Shown piece by piece: positions 37,529-46,583 of a stretch of 64,000 nt of DNA. How positions within the stretch are numbered: the first letter of the stretch is position 1; every line of letters starts with the position of its first letter. Source of the stretch: Meishania litoralis (GTDB lineage: Bacteria; Bacteroidota; Bacteroidia; Flavobacteriales; Flavobacteriaceae); contig NZ_JBHFPV010000002.1 of NCBI RefSeq assembly GCF_042611095.1, positions 1-64,000 on the forward strand, read 5' to 3'. Both the position numbers and the translations under genes were made by a program. Below the pieces are notes generated by a model, which did not search any database, was not told the DNA's origin, and was given only the letters and a program-made list of their open reading frames with translations.

Positions 37529-38620
37529 TTATTTGTTCTTTTTGCTCTCTTTCAAGATGTTGGAGTTTAAATGGAAAAGCTCGTCAAAGTACCTTTTCTT
37601 TTGCAAGGAAATGAACCCTAGGCCCAAAAACTGAATGGCGGCGACAAAAGTAAACCCACCAATCAAGAAAGCATGGGGTCTCTTATTGTAAACGGCTGCG
37701 ACAGCTTCTGAAAACCTATCGTCAAAAAATTCACCTGAAACCTGTAGTTCAGGGTATATCGCGTACACATGATAGAATATCCATATGATCATATATAATG
37801 AAGCGATCAAAAGTAGCAGTCCTACCATCATAAAAAATCCATAGGGCCTAAAAATAAAGCTTGACATCAACCCATTAAGAATACCTTTGAATATACTGAC
37901 GCTCGAAGTTCTGTTCTCTCCATATTTCAATTGGAACGTCCAGTCCAGGTTCGAAGGCACCTCAATGATCCGACCTCTCATGATCCGGGCCTTTTGAAGA
38001 ATTTCAGGGTTGATGGAGTAGGTGCTGGTCTTTAGGTTCAAAGTATCTAAAAATTCTTTTTTATAGGCACGTGCCATACCGGTAAAACTATGGACGTTTA
38101 TTCCCGACGTAAGGCGCATGAACTTATTTAGAACCTTGCTCAAAAGCAATCTGTGAAAAGGTATGTTCGTTGTCTTGCCGCCTTTCATATAGGGGGATGC
38201 AATTACGATATCAGCGTCTTGGGCAATAGCCGCTTCCATTAGGTTTTCAACATTCTCAGGGCCAAAACTAAGGTCAATGTCAAGCACAACAATGTACTCG
38301 CCCTTGGCAATTTTAAAACCATTGCGCAATGCACCGCCTAAATTCTGGTTGACCGTGTTATGATGAACAGAAATATTGGGAAGCTTGTTTGCAAGCTCCT
38401 CGGCCAATGCACCGGTATTATCTTTACTGCCATCGTTGACAATCAAAATGTCCCAATCATATTTGTCGTTCAGCGCGTCCATATGGTCGCAGAGAATGGT
38501 AAGACTGTCAGAAATTATGGCTGCCTCGTTATAAGCGGGTAAAAGAATCGTTACCGAAGGTCTTTTTTCTACCTTGGCCGACCTGCCCAATTTTTCCGTT
38601 GATTTATAAATTGTTTCCAT
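37529..38620 (-). CDS. GT2 glycosyltransferase, polyprenyl-phosphate sugar synthase-like
   Basis: The 363-residue protein has the GT2 core: VTILLPAYNEAAIISDSL, DILIVNDGSKDNTG, and a DxD-like LDIDLSFGPEN. Two C-terminal membrane segments follow (FFMMVGLLLLIASLYMIIWI and the FTFVAAIQFLGLGFISLQ region). This is the layout of dolichol-phosphate-mannose synthase/ArnC-like enzymes. Its product probably feeds the GT39-like enzyme encoded next. Confidence 0.87.
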   Translation of the reverse strand: METIYKSTEKLGRSAKVEKRPSVTILLPAYNEAAIISDSLTILCDHMDALNDKYDWDILIVNDGSKDNTGALAEELANKLPNISVHHNTVNQNLGGALRNGFKIAKGEYIVVLDIDLSFGPENVENLMEAAIAQDADIVIASPYMKGGKTTNIPFHRLLLSKVLNKFMRLTSGINVHSFTGMARAYKKEFLDTLNLKTSTYSINPEILQKARIMRGRIIEVPSNLDWTFQLKYGENRTSSVSIFKGILNGLMSSFIFRPYGFFMMVGLLLLIASLYMIIWIFYHVYAIYPELQVSGEFFDDRFSEAVAAVYNKRPHAFLIGGFTFVAAIQFLGLGFISLQKKRYFDELFHLNSNILKESKKNK

Positions 38621-38645
38621 ATTTTTAGTATTAAACAGCTAATGC

Positions 38646-39620
38646 TTAAAGTATTGGTTTACTATTAATATTGACTTCCTTCTTATTCGTTTTCAGAATT
38701 CCGTTAACAAATCCATCCATGCTTACCAAAGTAAAATGTCTGGAAAAAATTCCGATCACCTTTTTGAAAAATGCCGCCTTCTTATGACCGGCGATTTGCA
38801 TACCCGGAAAGAATTCCATTCCGGAAACCATATCACCGCCAAGCAGATCTGTAGGATGAATCAAGAAATGCGGGGAGGTTCGGGTAAGTTTGCAAAGATA
38901 AATTGCGCATTTTAGATAAAAGAAGGCCAATTGTTCTGATATAGCACTGAGGTACACCAAATATGTCATATGAATGGGAAGTCTGAACAAAGGCATCGTC
39001 GTCACAGGAACTTCATATAACCTACGATTGTTTTTCAACGTCCAGAAATAGGGCCTTAATTTCATGAAGCCATCGGATAACTTTCCAAAAAGCTCTTTTC
39101 GCTCCTTTTTTTGCTCATCGGTCAATTTGGAAGTTTTGAAATAATACATTCGCGCCAGTGGCCCGATTATAGTCGGAAATGTTGATGAATCGTAGCAGTA
39201 CCCTTTTTCTTCCAATACTTCGAAGAGTTCTTGGCTCCAAGTAAAACCGGGTCCGCGAAATCCCTTGCAATCACGGCCAGTGACCTTCTTAATGGCAGTA
39301 TGCGCTTTTTCGATCTCGACTTGTAATTCTTCTTTTGTGTACAAATGGAGAAAAGTCTCATGCTTGAACGAATGATTGCCTATCTCATGGCCCTCGTCGG
39401 CTATCATTTTTAGGTACTTATGATTTTTCTCGAACTCAGCATCTTGGCCGACTACGAAAAATGTCAATTTTAGGTCCAGTTCTTTCAATAATTCCAAGAC
39501 ATAGGGAACAAAAATGTCGAGATAAGATTGAAATTCATTCCAATTATCCGAACCGTTGTTCTTCATGTAAGACCATTTATTGTCCAGGTCTAAAGAAAGA
39601 CTGGCTGCTCTTTTGCCCAT
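38646..39620 (-). CDS. Polysaccharide deacetylase-like protein
   Basis: The 324-residue protein has a NodB-type layout: SLSLDLDNKWSY, GHEIGNHSFKHETFLHL and GFRGPGFTWSQELF. The first motif (LDLDNKW) lacks the TFDDG form of the deacetylase at 33526-34587, so catalysis may differ. No signal peptide is seen. It lies 25 bp before the GT2 gene and 4 bp after the FAD enzyme, so the three are almost certainly co-transcribed. Confidence 0.8.
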   Translation of the reverse strand: MGKRAASLSLDLDNKWSYMKNNGSDNWNEFQSYLDIFVPYVLELLKELDLKLTFFVVGQDAEFEKNHKYLKMIADEGHEIGNHSFKHETFLHLYTKEELQVEIEKAHTAIKKVTGRDCKGFRGPGFTWSQELFEVLEEKGYCYDSSTFPTIIGPLARMYYFKTSKLTDEQKKERKELFGKLSDGFMKLRPYFWTLKNNRRLYEVPVTTMPLFRLPIHMTYLVYLSAISEQLAFFYLKCAIYLCKLTRTSPHFLIHPTDLLGGDMVSGMEFFPGMQIAGHKKAAFFKKVIGIFSRHFTLVSMDGFVNGILKTNKKEVNINSKPIL

Positions 39621-39624
39621 AATT

Positions 39625-41064
39625 TTAGCGAAGGTTTGTTATTGGCCCTTTTTCAAGTTCTTTGGCAACTTGTTCCATAAAGCCGTCGACATGCTGCACC
39701 ACCCGATTGTTATTGACCGAATCGTTCACGAATTGTGAAGTGTTAAGTATAAAAAAGTCGGGATGCTTGGTTTTGATTTTTGGTATTATGCCAGAGTAGT
39801 TCAAAACCTGCAACGGCTGCACTTTATATGCCCTATTGATATGGGTTGATACAATATCGTCATCTACAAGATCCGGGTATAGGTTTCTTACACCTGACAT
39901 GAATATTTCTCTTATTGCTTCGTCCGACATATCCCAGTATTCATGGTCGGAAGGAATATATTTAGGGAAATATGTAATGTAATTTCCGGCCGTCTCTTCT
40001 TGGTCCACCAATGAACTAATGCCGATTACCCCTGTAAAAGGAGTGTTTACATCACCCATGTTAAGAACATAAAAAGGTGTCAAAGGCTTTCTGGTCACCA
40101 AAGCCAAACAAACTACGCCAAGATATTCGATAGACTTGTCGGTTTTTTTGATCTCAAAGAGAGTTGGCGAAGTGACTTTTTCAAGTATGTTTATAGGTGC
40201 CGTAAATATTACTTTGTCAAAATGTTCTATTTTGTCGTTGTACCTTACCTCTAGGCCGCCATCGGCCAATAGCACTATGCTTTCTACCGAAGTGTTCAAC
40301 ATTACACTTGAACCTTTCTTGGCAAGAAGGTCTTTCAAACGGTCAAAAACAGTTTTGTAACCTCCCGAAACATAACCCATATAGTCTTTTTCAACAGGAT
40401 GTTCCCTGGCCTTAAAGAGCCTACGAATATAGGTCCATATAAAAACTGCGGATACCCTTTTGTAGTTTTCTCCAAGTTTGGCCAACAAAAGGGGCTCCCA
40501 AAATTTGGTAAAATTCTTTTTGCCGCCCATTTTTATCAACCAATCTTTGACGGTGGTTCTTTCCAACTTTTTCCAATCGTTTATTCGACCGCCATAAAAA
40601 ATCGTGAAAACGAGTCGTACTTTATCCCAAATGTTCAAAAGGGGAAATAATAAAAATTCTTTTGGGCTATTTAGAGAATGAAATTTTTTATCGACGTAGT
40701 AGCCCGTATATGAACGACTCCATCTTAATTTTTCTTCGAGGCCGATATCTTTTATCAAATTTATCAAGCTACCGTCCGTCGGTACGATTACGTGGTAAAA
40801 CTTGTCCCATGAGAAGTCACCGTAGTCGTGATGGGTCGAAAGGCCGCCCAACTGCGAACCGCTTTCGAATACCTTTACGGTAGTGTTCAGCTCTGAAACC
40901 CTATGTGCGAGTGCCATTCCCATAAGTCCTCCACCGATTATGGCTACCCTGGTATTTTTGCCAGGATTGTCATTTTGATTTAGGTCGGCGATAGCACCCG
41001 ACATATTTTCTGTCTTGATCGGCAGATTGTCTTTTACCTCTTTTAAATCTGTAATTTGTTTCAT
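39625..41064 (-). CDS. FAD-dependent oxidoreductase, amine-oxidase/protoporphyrinogen-oxidase-like
   Basis: The 479-residue protein has the FAD-binding motif VAIIGGGLMGMALAHRVSE followed by FESGSQLGGLSTHHDYGDF, and FILNTSQFVNDSVNNNRVVQ at the C-terminal FAD contact. It resembles the protoporphyrinogen-oxidase and UDP-galactopyranose-mutase-like flavoproteins found beside GT2 and GT39 genes. The first about 35 residues precede the fold, and Met21 (start at 41004) is an alternative start. The reaction is unknown; a redox or ring-altering step on a lipid-linked sugar is an inference. Confidence 0.78.
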   Translation of the reverse strand: MKQITDLKEVKDNLPIKTENMSGAIADLNQNDNPGKNTRVAIIGGGLMGMALAHRVSELNTTVKVFESGSQLGGLSTHHDYGDFSWDKFYHVIVPTDGSLINLIKDIGLEEKLRWSRSYTGYYVDKKFHSLNSPKEFLLFPLLNIWDKVRLVFTIFYGGRINDWKKLERTTVKDWLIKMGGKKNFTKFWEPLLLAKLGENYKRVSAVFIWTYIRRLFKAREHPVEKDYMGYVSGGYKTVFDRLKDLLAKKGSSVMLNTSVESIVLLADGGLEVRYNDKIEHFDKVIFTAPINILEKVTSPTLFEIKKTDKSIEYLGVVCLALVTRKPLTPFYVLNMGDVNTPFTGVIGISSLVDQEETAGNYITYFPKYIPSDHEYWDMSDEAIREIFMSGVRNLYPDLVDDDIVSTHINRAYKVQPLQVLNYSGIIPKIKTKHPDFFILNTSQFVNDSVNNNRVVQHVDGFMEQVAKELEKGPITNLR

Positions 41065-41394
41065 TTCTTTTGGTACTTAGTCCTAAATCCTACATATGAC
41101 CAATATTTTTGAGCATGAAAGACTGTTCGTCATAATCGCCCTAATTTCAAATAGCGGCTTTTGACAAAGCATAATTTCATACCGTAGAATCGTAAAAATT
41201 ATTTCTTGGTTCGAAATTAGAGTTTAACAAGAAGATATTGCCAAAAAATAGACTAATGACTTAAATATCACTCATAATACCGATAGAAGGCTTTTCGAGG
41301 GAAGTCCAACTTGTTTAATTTAATGTTGGAAACTAACTTGGCATTTTCTGTTTTAATTACCTCGAACATGCCCATAACTTTATAACCCAGATTA
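41065..41394. other. Intergenic region, 330 bp, between wecB and the four-gene minus-strand operon
   Basis: The stretch should hold the promoter of the minus-strand operon starting at 41064 and the end of the wecB transcript. It is AT-rich. I see no strong hairpin, RNA gene or open frame, and cannot point to a convincing promoter. Confidence 0.45.
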
Positions 41395-42519
41395 TTAAAT
41401 CGGGGCATTTTGCATGTGCCTTACGATTCGACTACAAGCTTTTCCATCTCCATATGGGTTATGTAATTTGCTCATTTTCTTATAAAGTTCATGATTGTTC
41501 AACAAGCGTAAAGTTTCATTTACGATTTTATCGGTATTTGTTCCCACCAGCAAAACAGTACCGGCTTCAACGGCCTCGGGTCTTTCGGTCGTGTCCCTCA
41601 TGACCAGAACAGGTTTGCCTAAACTAGGTGCTTCTTCTTGAACCCCTCCGCTATCGGTTATCACTAATTCAGCTTGGTTCATCAACCATACGAAGGCCGG
41701 GTAGGCGAGCGGAGATATTAATTTTACGTTTTTCAACTGGCCCAAAACTTCATAAACCGGTTTTTGGACCTTAGGATTTAAATGTACCGGGTAGACGATT
41801 TGTAGGTTCTCAGAAGAATTTGCTATTTTTTTTAGGGCCTCACATATATTTATGAAACCCTGCCCATGATTTTCGCGCCTATGCCCGGTCACCAAAATAA
41901 TACGCTTGGTGAAATCAATCTCATCTTTAAGCGTTTCAATTTCATGGTCGTTTATCTTATCTACCTTTTCTACACTTTGTATGAGCGCATCGATTACTGT
42001 ATTTCCCGATATTAGAATGCTGGATTCAGAAATACCTTCTTTGATCAGATTGTCAAATGAATTTTTTGTTGGCGCAAAATGATAATCCGCTATATGGCCC
42101 GTAATGGTCCTGTTAATTTCTTCAGGAAAAGGCGCATGCTTGTTGAAGGTTCGAAGTCCCGCTTCTACATGGCAGATCTTGGCCCCTGAATAGAACGCCG
42201 CGATACTGGCGCTCATAGTAGTGGTAGTGTCACCATGAACGTAGACATAATCCGGTTGAAACTCTTCCAAAATCGGTTTTAGGCCTGTGATAATATCGGC
42301 CGTAAGATTGTACAGGTTTTGTTCTTTTTTCATCAAGTTCATATCATAATCGGGTTTGATGTCGAAAAACTCCAGAACTTGATCTAACATCTCGCGATGC
42401 TGCCCGGTAACACATACCTTGGTGATGAAATTTTCATTTGACGAAAATGCTTTCACCAGTGGTGCCATTTTAATGGCTTCAGGTCGAGTACCGAATACTA
42501 TTAGGTTTTTTTTGATCAT
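41395..42519 (-). CDS. wecB: UDP-N-acetylglucosamine 2-epimerase (non-hydrolysing)
   Basis: The 374-residue protein matches WecB throughout: FGTRPEAIKMAPLVKAF, HGDTTTTMSASIAAF, HVEAGLRTFNKHAPFPEE and TDSGGVQEEAPSLGKP followed by VLVMRDTTERPE. It interconverts UDP-GlcNAc and UDP-ManNAc, so the polymer or another glycan probably contains ManNAc or its uronic acid. No UDP-ManNAc dehydrogenase (wecC) is in view. It lies at the chromosomal edge of the inserted element; before insertion it would have followed mnmE by about 0.3 kb on the same strand. Confidence 0.95.
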   Translation of the reverse strand: MIKKNLIVFGTRPEAIKMAPLVKAFSSNENFITKVCVTGQHREMLDQVLEFFDIKPDYDMNLMKKEQNLYNLTADIITGLKPILEEFQPDYVYVHGDTTTTMSASIAAFYSGAKICHVEAGLRTFNKHAPFPEEINRTITGHIADYHFAPTKNSFDNLIKEGISESSILISGNTVIDALIQSVEKVDKINDHEIETLKDEIDFTKRIILVTGHRRENHGQGFINICEALKKIANSSENLQIVYPVHLNPKVQKPVYEVLGQLKNVKLISPLAYPAFVWLMNQAELVITDSGGVQEEAPSLGKPVLVMRDTTERPEAVEAGTVLLVGTNTDKIVNETLRLLNNHELYKKMSKLHNPYGDGKACSRIVRHMQNAPI

Positions 42520-42804
42520 AACAGATGAGCAGTTTTATTGTGTCTAGTGAAATGTTGTCCAATTCTCGTAAAAACTCCAGTGGTTGAATACCTTTTGAAA
42601 AGTGTACCGGACACATTTCGATTATCGAAATAACCGTAATGTCTCGAATTAACGGCCGAAAGATACTTAAATCATCAAGTTGATATTTGAAACTTCTTCG
42701 AATAGCCGAAGTAATCGATAAATAGGAAGAATCGGAAAGTGTGGATAATTCATTCAATTTATTTTGAAAAGCAACTAGAGTTTAATAGAAGTATTAATAA
42801 GCGG

Positions 42805-42820
42805 TTACTTCCCGATGCAG
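42805..42820. other. Left attachment junction: displaced native mnmE 3' end
   Basis: On the minus strand CTGCATCGGGAAGTAA reads as the Cys-Ile-Gly-Lys-stop that ends MnmE. It matches the current gene end at 14 of 16 bases. The two differences are GGG/GGA and AAG/AAA, both synonymous. The shared block CCGATGCAG (plus strand) is the likely crossover region. I infer that this copy is the chromosome's original end. Confidence 0.83.
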
Positions 42821-42859
42821 TATGTTAAATTGCCCATAAACAAAGGGGTAGGGGCATTT

Positions 42860-42880
42860 GAGGTGGAAAATAGGTGAAAA
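42860..42880 (+). repeat. Probable arm-type recombinase site, left end
   Basis: A GAGGTGGAAA half followed by TAGGTGAAAA lies 40 bp inside the left junction. The same two-part unit, with two differences in 20 bases, lies at 58493-58513 inside the other end, next to the recombinase gene. Tyrosine recombinases of integrating elements often bind such arm sites near both ends. Confidence 0.6.
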
Positions 42881-42922
42881 CCTTTGTTTTCTTTTAATAC
42901 TATTTTGTTTTCCATAAAGCCA

Positions 42923-43282
42923 TTATTGTAATATGATATCGCTGTCTATATTCAGTTTTTGGTGCAAAGCTTTGGCTACTTTTAAGGTGATTTCACGCTT
43001 TCCATTAAGGTAATCACTGATTCTGGATGCACTGGTATTTAAAAGTGCTGCTAAATCCTTTCTCTTCAAACCCGTTTCAAACATACGAAGTTCAATCATT
43101 TCTTGTAAAGTAGGTAATCCCATGGGGAAATGAACTTCTTCGTATTGCTCAATAATATCACTGACCTCAATGAGTTCTTTAGACGAAAGAGAATCCTCAG
43201 GAGTATTGTTATCAACCTCTTTTAGAAGCTCTTCCAAGCGAAGATTGGCTTCTACATATTGTTTGTGAGAAATTGTGCTCAT
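42923..43282 (-). CDS. higA: HigA-type antitoxin, XRE helix-turn-helix
   Basis: The 119-residue protein has the Bacteroidota HigA layout: EEVHFPMGLPTLQEMIELRM followed by the helix-turn-helix GLKRKDLAALLNTSASRISD and YLNGKREITLKVAKALHQKL. HigA binds the HigB mRNA interferase and represses its own operon. Its start is 5 bp after the stop of a HigB-like remnant. It sits at the tip of the element, where such modules often help maintain mobile DNA. With the toxin damaged, it may now act only as a regulator or as an anti-addiction factor. Confidence 0.85.
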   Translation of the reverse strand: MSTISHKQYVEANLRLEELLKEVDNNTPEDSLSSKELIEVSDIIEQYEEVHFPMGLPTLQEMIELRMFETGLKRKDLAALLNTSASRISDYLNGKREITLKVAKALHQKLNIDSDIILQ

Positions 43283-43287
43283 TGCTT

Positions 43288-43491
43288 TTACAATTTATCG
43301 ATGTTCTTTAATCTACTATAATCCTTGTGGTTACCCACCCACCGTATATACACTCTTTTAATTTTGAACAGCACTATGGCAACGATTCTATAATGATTAA
43401 ATCTGGATTTGGACTCATTTTTCTTCCTCAAGTTTGCAATAATTTGAATCCGATAAACCAAAAATCTTTTAAAAAATGTAAACCAAACCAT
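43288..43491 (-). pseudogene. HigB-like toxin remnant, N-terminal part lost
   Basis: The frame encodes 67 residues. Only the last about 35 (NHYRIVAIVLFKIKRVYIRW then VGNHKDYSRLKN) look like HigB, whose family typically has about 95-110 residues with a region of about 60 before this strand. The upstream part (MVWFTFFKRFLVY) does not resemble HigB. The frame is open back to the sulfatase stop, but other frames show no missing N-terminus. Position directly ahead of higA is right for HigB. I read it as a truncated, probably inactive toxin; a short divergent toxin is less likely. Confidence 0.55.
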
Positions 43492-43572
43492 AAAACAGGT
43501 TAAATAGCTGTGCCTATCATTACTATTACAAATAATCGATAACCAAATATTATGAATGATTGTGGCCGTTGC

Positions 43573-45054
43573 TTAAAGTGCCTTCCTCTGATTTAAATGA
43601 ATTAATTCTAATTTTTTTTCAGTGGCATTTATAGGTTGAGTCAACGGATATTTCTTATCGTACAGTTTAAGCTGTCTGGACTTCCATTGCGCTCCTTCCA
43701 GTATTAAAGGATGGGGGAGTGATATATCCCATTTTCCAAGCTTGTCCAATAAATAGCTTGTTTTATTTATATACTTTAAGGAGACGTCGTTTTGTTCGGA
43801 TATATCGGATGCAAGGTCATAGAGCATTGGTAAACGGTCAGGTATGCTGACCAGCTTCCAATTTCCTTCCCTAATGGCTCGACTGATAGTGAATTTCCAT
43901 TTTAAATTATTGTGCGGTGCACCGGTTTTATGCCTTATGACAAATGGGATTAGGTTAACACCCGAAAACTTTTTTCCATCAATACTACCTCCGGCCAATT
44001 CAAAAAAAGTCGGTGCAATATCCAATGAAGAAACCATAGGCCCATAATTTTTTGTCTTAGGTAGTTTTTTTGGCCAAGACATTATAAAGGGTACGTGAAT
44101 ACCCCCTTCGAGTAAAATTCCTTTTTGGCCATTGAGAGGTGCGTTACATGAGAAATTGCTGTCGACTGGGCCGCCATTATCGCTTAGAAAAACGACCAAA
44201 GTGTTTTCAAATAAATTGTTTTCCTTTAGTGTTTTGACAATTTTGCCGATGTTTACATCCAATCGGTGGACCATAGCGGCATAGGTTCTTCTAGATGGGT
44301 CTTCAATGTTTTTGTACAATTCCAAATCCTCTTCGAGTGCTTGAAGTGGTGTGTGGGGAGCATTAAAAGAAGCAAATAAAAAAAACGGTTTGTTTTTGTT
44401 TCGCGTTATAAAATCGACACATTCATTTCCTTTATCGTCCGTTAGATAGGTGATTTTTTCGGGTGTTTTATAATTACTTTCCAACGGAGCCAAATAACCA
44501 CTGCTGCCAACTTTGGAGGCAAAATAATCGTGTCCTCCCGCCACATAGCCCCAATACTCGTCAAACCCATGATTTGTAGGATGGTATTTCTTTTGGTATC
44601 CCAAGTGCCATTTTCCCACGAGACCGGTAGTATATCCCAAAGCCCTCAATCTTGTGGCTATCGTTTTCTCGGTTAGGGGTAATCCTTGGTAATTGGGATC
44701 CAATCCTTCTACCGTTTTACTGGGGAGGTTATTGTCGTATCCAAACTCAACTTGGTTTACACCTGTTAACAGCCCGGCCCTGGATGGGCTACAAACCGCC
44801 GATGACACATAAGCGTTGGTAAAGTTTACGCCGTTTTTGGCCAATTGGCCAATATTGGGTGTCCTAATCTGTTTGCTGCCATTTAAGCCTAGATCGGCAA
44901 AGCCAAGATCGTCCGCAAGAATCAAAACAAAATTAGGCCTTTCAATATCCGATTTGAATTTACTCGAATCCTTAAGTGCGGAATCATGGTCTGTTTGTGA
45001 GTTCACAAACATCGTATTTCCGAATAATATAAATATTGCTAGTATTTTGTTCAT
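43573..45054 (-). CDS. Secreted sulfatase 1 (type I, formylglycine-dependent)
   Basis: The 493-residue protein has a signal peptide (MNKILAIFILFGNTMFVNSQ). I choose ATG 45054, since 11 further upstream codons would spoil that signal. The sulfatase signature is CSPSRAGLLTG, with Cys88 to be converted to formylglycine. Metal ligands include ADD (48-49), and the GKWHLGY segment is present. It is the last of four co-directional sulfatase genes. Family S1 enzymes remove sulfate esters from glycans, here presumably in the periplasm. Substrate position cannot be read from the sequence. Confidence 0.92.
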   Translation of the reverse strand: MNKILAIFILFGNTMFVNSQTDHDSALKDSSKFKSDIERPNFVLILADDLGFADLGLNGSKQIRTPNIGQLAKNGVNFTNAYVSSAVCSPSRAGLLTGVNQVEFGYDNNLPSKTVEGLDPNYQGLPLTEKTIATRLRALGYTTGLVGKWHLGYQKKYHPTNHGFDEYWGYVAGGHDYFASKVGSSGYLAPLESNYKTPEKITYLTDDKGNECVDFITRNKNKPFFLFASFNAPHTPLQALEEDLELYKNIEDPSRRTYAAMVHRLDVNIGKIVKTLKENNLFENTLVVFLSDNGGPVDSNFSCNAPLNGQKGILLEGGIHVPFIMSWPKKLPKTKNYGPMVSSLDIAPTFFELAGGSIDGKKFSGVNLIPFVIRHKTGAPHNNLKWKFTISRAIREGNWKLVSIPDRLPMLYDLASDISEQNDVSLKYINKTSYLLDKLGKWDISLPHPLILEGAQWKSRQLKLYDKKYPLTQPINATEKKLELIHLNQRKAL

Positions 45055-45099
45055 ATATCTTTTCGATTCATGGAAACCGTGCCCCATCCCTTTACCTTA

Positions 45100-46572
45100 T
45101 CATTGTTCTATGACCATTTTTTCGAATTGAAAGGAGAATTCTTTGGAAAAAACATGCTCCTGTTTCATAATCTGGTCGATTTGTTTAACTATTTCGGGGG
45201 AAGTATCCGCTATGTCGGTTTCTTCCGCCATATCCAGATCAAGATTGTATAGTTCAATGGGTGCATCGGGGTTATTTGCTACATCAAGGCGTACCCCTTT
45301 CCAATTTCCAAGCCGCACGGCCTGTTTGCCTCCTCCTTCATGGAATTCCCAATACAGGTATTCGTGCTCTTTTTGTTCTTGACCCAACATTTCCGGCAAA
45401 AACGAAACCCCATCAGTGTATTTCGGGACCGGGACATTTAAAATATCGCAGATCGTAGGAAGAACGTCCCAGAAGGCTGAAACATGATCCGAAGTGGTTC
45501 CTGACTTTATTTTCCCGGGCCAGTGCGCAATCATAGGCACCCGTATGCCACCTTCATACAGATCACGCTTATACCCCCGTAAATTTGAGTTGCTATTGAA
45601 AAAATCCGGGTCTGCGCCTCCTTCTTTGTGGGGCCCGTTGTCGGATGTGAAAATGATTATGGTGTTATCGGCAATGCCCAATTCTTCGACTTTTTTGCGG
45701 ATATCCCCGACCTGTTCATCCAACAAATCCACCATTGCCGCAAAAGCCGTATGTGGGTCTTTTTGTGAGCCATAACCTCCATTTTTATAACGCTCCCCAT
45801 CATCAACACCTTTATAACCTTTTTCAGGTTGAAAATTTGCGCGATGTTTTTTCATATATCGTTCCGGGGCCATCAATTCTGCATGGGGAATAATGGATGG
45901 GTAGTACATGAAAAATGTTGTATCCTTATTTTTTTCGAGAAATGCGATGGCCTTTTCATGAATGCTTTCAGGTGCATAAGTATTAATCTGTTTCAATTTA
46001 TTACCATCGAGCAATTCCTTGGTCTGATTGTGCCATAGGTGGTAAGGGTAATAGTTGTGTCCTATCCTTTGACAGTTATACCCATAAAATTCGTCGAAAC
46101 CTTGATGGTTCGGATCTCCTTCGGAACCGGGATATCCAAGGCCCCATTTACCAAAAGCACCAGTTACATAACCTTCGTTTTTAAAGATCTCTGCCATAGT
46201 AATCGTACCAGCGGCCAAAGGATACTGCCCTTCGGGCCTGACCTCCCTGTTTCCCCGAATAAAGGTATGGCCAGTATGTTGCCCGGTCATTAGGGACGAT
46301 CTGGACGGGGCACAAACGGTGGATCCAGAATAATGTTGGGAAAAGAACATTCCGTCTTTGGCCAATCTATCAATATTCGGCGTATTAAACTTTTCCTGTC
46401 CGGTAAAGCCGATATCCCCGTATCCCAAGTCATCGGCAAGGATATAAATAATATTGGGCCTGTTATCTTTTACAGTAATTGCACTTTCGGACATCTTTTT
46501 TTTACAACCCGCTATCGCGACCGAGATTAAAAGGATCGATATCGGCAAAATTCGTATTAGTCGATTTTTCAT
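45100..46572 (-). CDS. Sulfatase 2, lipoprotein (type I, formylglycine-dependent)
   Basis: The 490-residue protein has a lipobox AIAGC (Cys23), so it is a membrane-anchored lipoprotein. The signature is CAPSRSSLMTG with Cys87, with metal-binding ADD at 47-48. The segment FGKWGLGYPGSEGDPNHQGF, followed by an FYGYNCQRIGHNYYP stretch, recalls the S1_16-like arylsulfatases, some of which act on galactose sulfates. That subfamily guess is from memory and weak. The gene lies 11 bp after sulfatase 3. Confidence 0.92.
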   Translation of the reverse strand: MKNRLIRILPISILLISVAIAGCKKKMSESAITVKDNRPNIIYILADDLGYGDIGFTGQEKFNTPNIDRLAKDGMFFSQHYSGSTVCAPSRSSLMTGQHTGHTFIRGNREVRPEGQYPLAAGTITMAEIFKNEGYVTGAFGKWGLGYPGSEGDPNHQGFDEFYGYNCQRIGHNYYPYHLWHNQTKELLDGNKLKQINTYAPESIHEKAIAFLEKNKDTTFFMYYPSIIPHAELMAPERYMKKHRANFQPEKGYKGVDDGERYKNGGYGSQKDPHTAFAAMVDLLDEQVGDIRKKVEELGIADNTIIIFTSDNGPHKEGGADPDFFNSNSNLRGYKRDLYEGGIRVPMIAHWPGKIKSGTTSDHVSAFWDVLPTICDILNVPVPKYTDGVSFLPEMLGQEQKEHEYLYWEFHEGGGKQAVRLGNWKGVRLDVANNPDAPIELYNLDLDMAEETDIADTSPEIVKQIDQIMKQEHVFSKEFSFQFEKMVIEQ

Positions 46573-46583
46573 TTTTTGCGAGT

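Larger units (their letters stand above)
42520..42922. other. Intergenic region, 403 bp, holding the left junction of the integrated element
   Basis: Positions 42520-42804 are chromosomal spacer before wecB. Positions 42805-42820 are the displaced mnmE end, and 42821-42922 are the left tip of the element with a double repeat at 42860-42880. A 92-codon minus-strand frame at 42479-42757 overlaps the wecB start and has no recognisable features; I do not call it a gene. Confidence 0.6.

Noticed and set aside
42479..42757. A 92-codon minus-strand frame upstream of wecB
   Set aside because: It overlaps the wecB start in another frame, has no signal, domain or conserved motif that I recognise, and lies in spacer DNA. 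A real small gene is possible but not supported.
42805..42820. Chance match between this 16-mer and the mnmE end
   Set aside because: A 9-base identity alone could be chance in a 64-kb window. The 14/16 match, in the right orientation, ending in the same stop, with only synonymous changes and a recombinase at the other copy makes chance unlikely.
42805..42850. A partial duplication of mnmE rather than an attachment site
   Set aside because: Similarity stops after about 16 bases, far too short for a gene duplication remnant, and the recombinase and end repeats fit an attachment site better.
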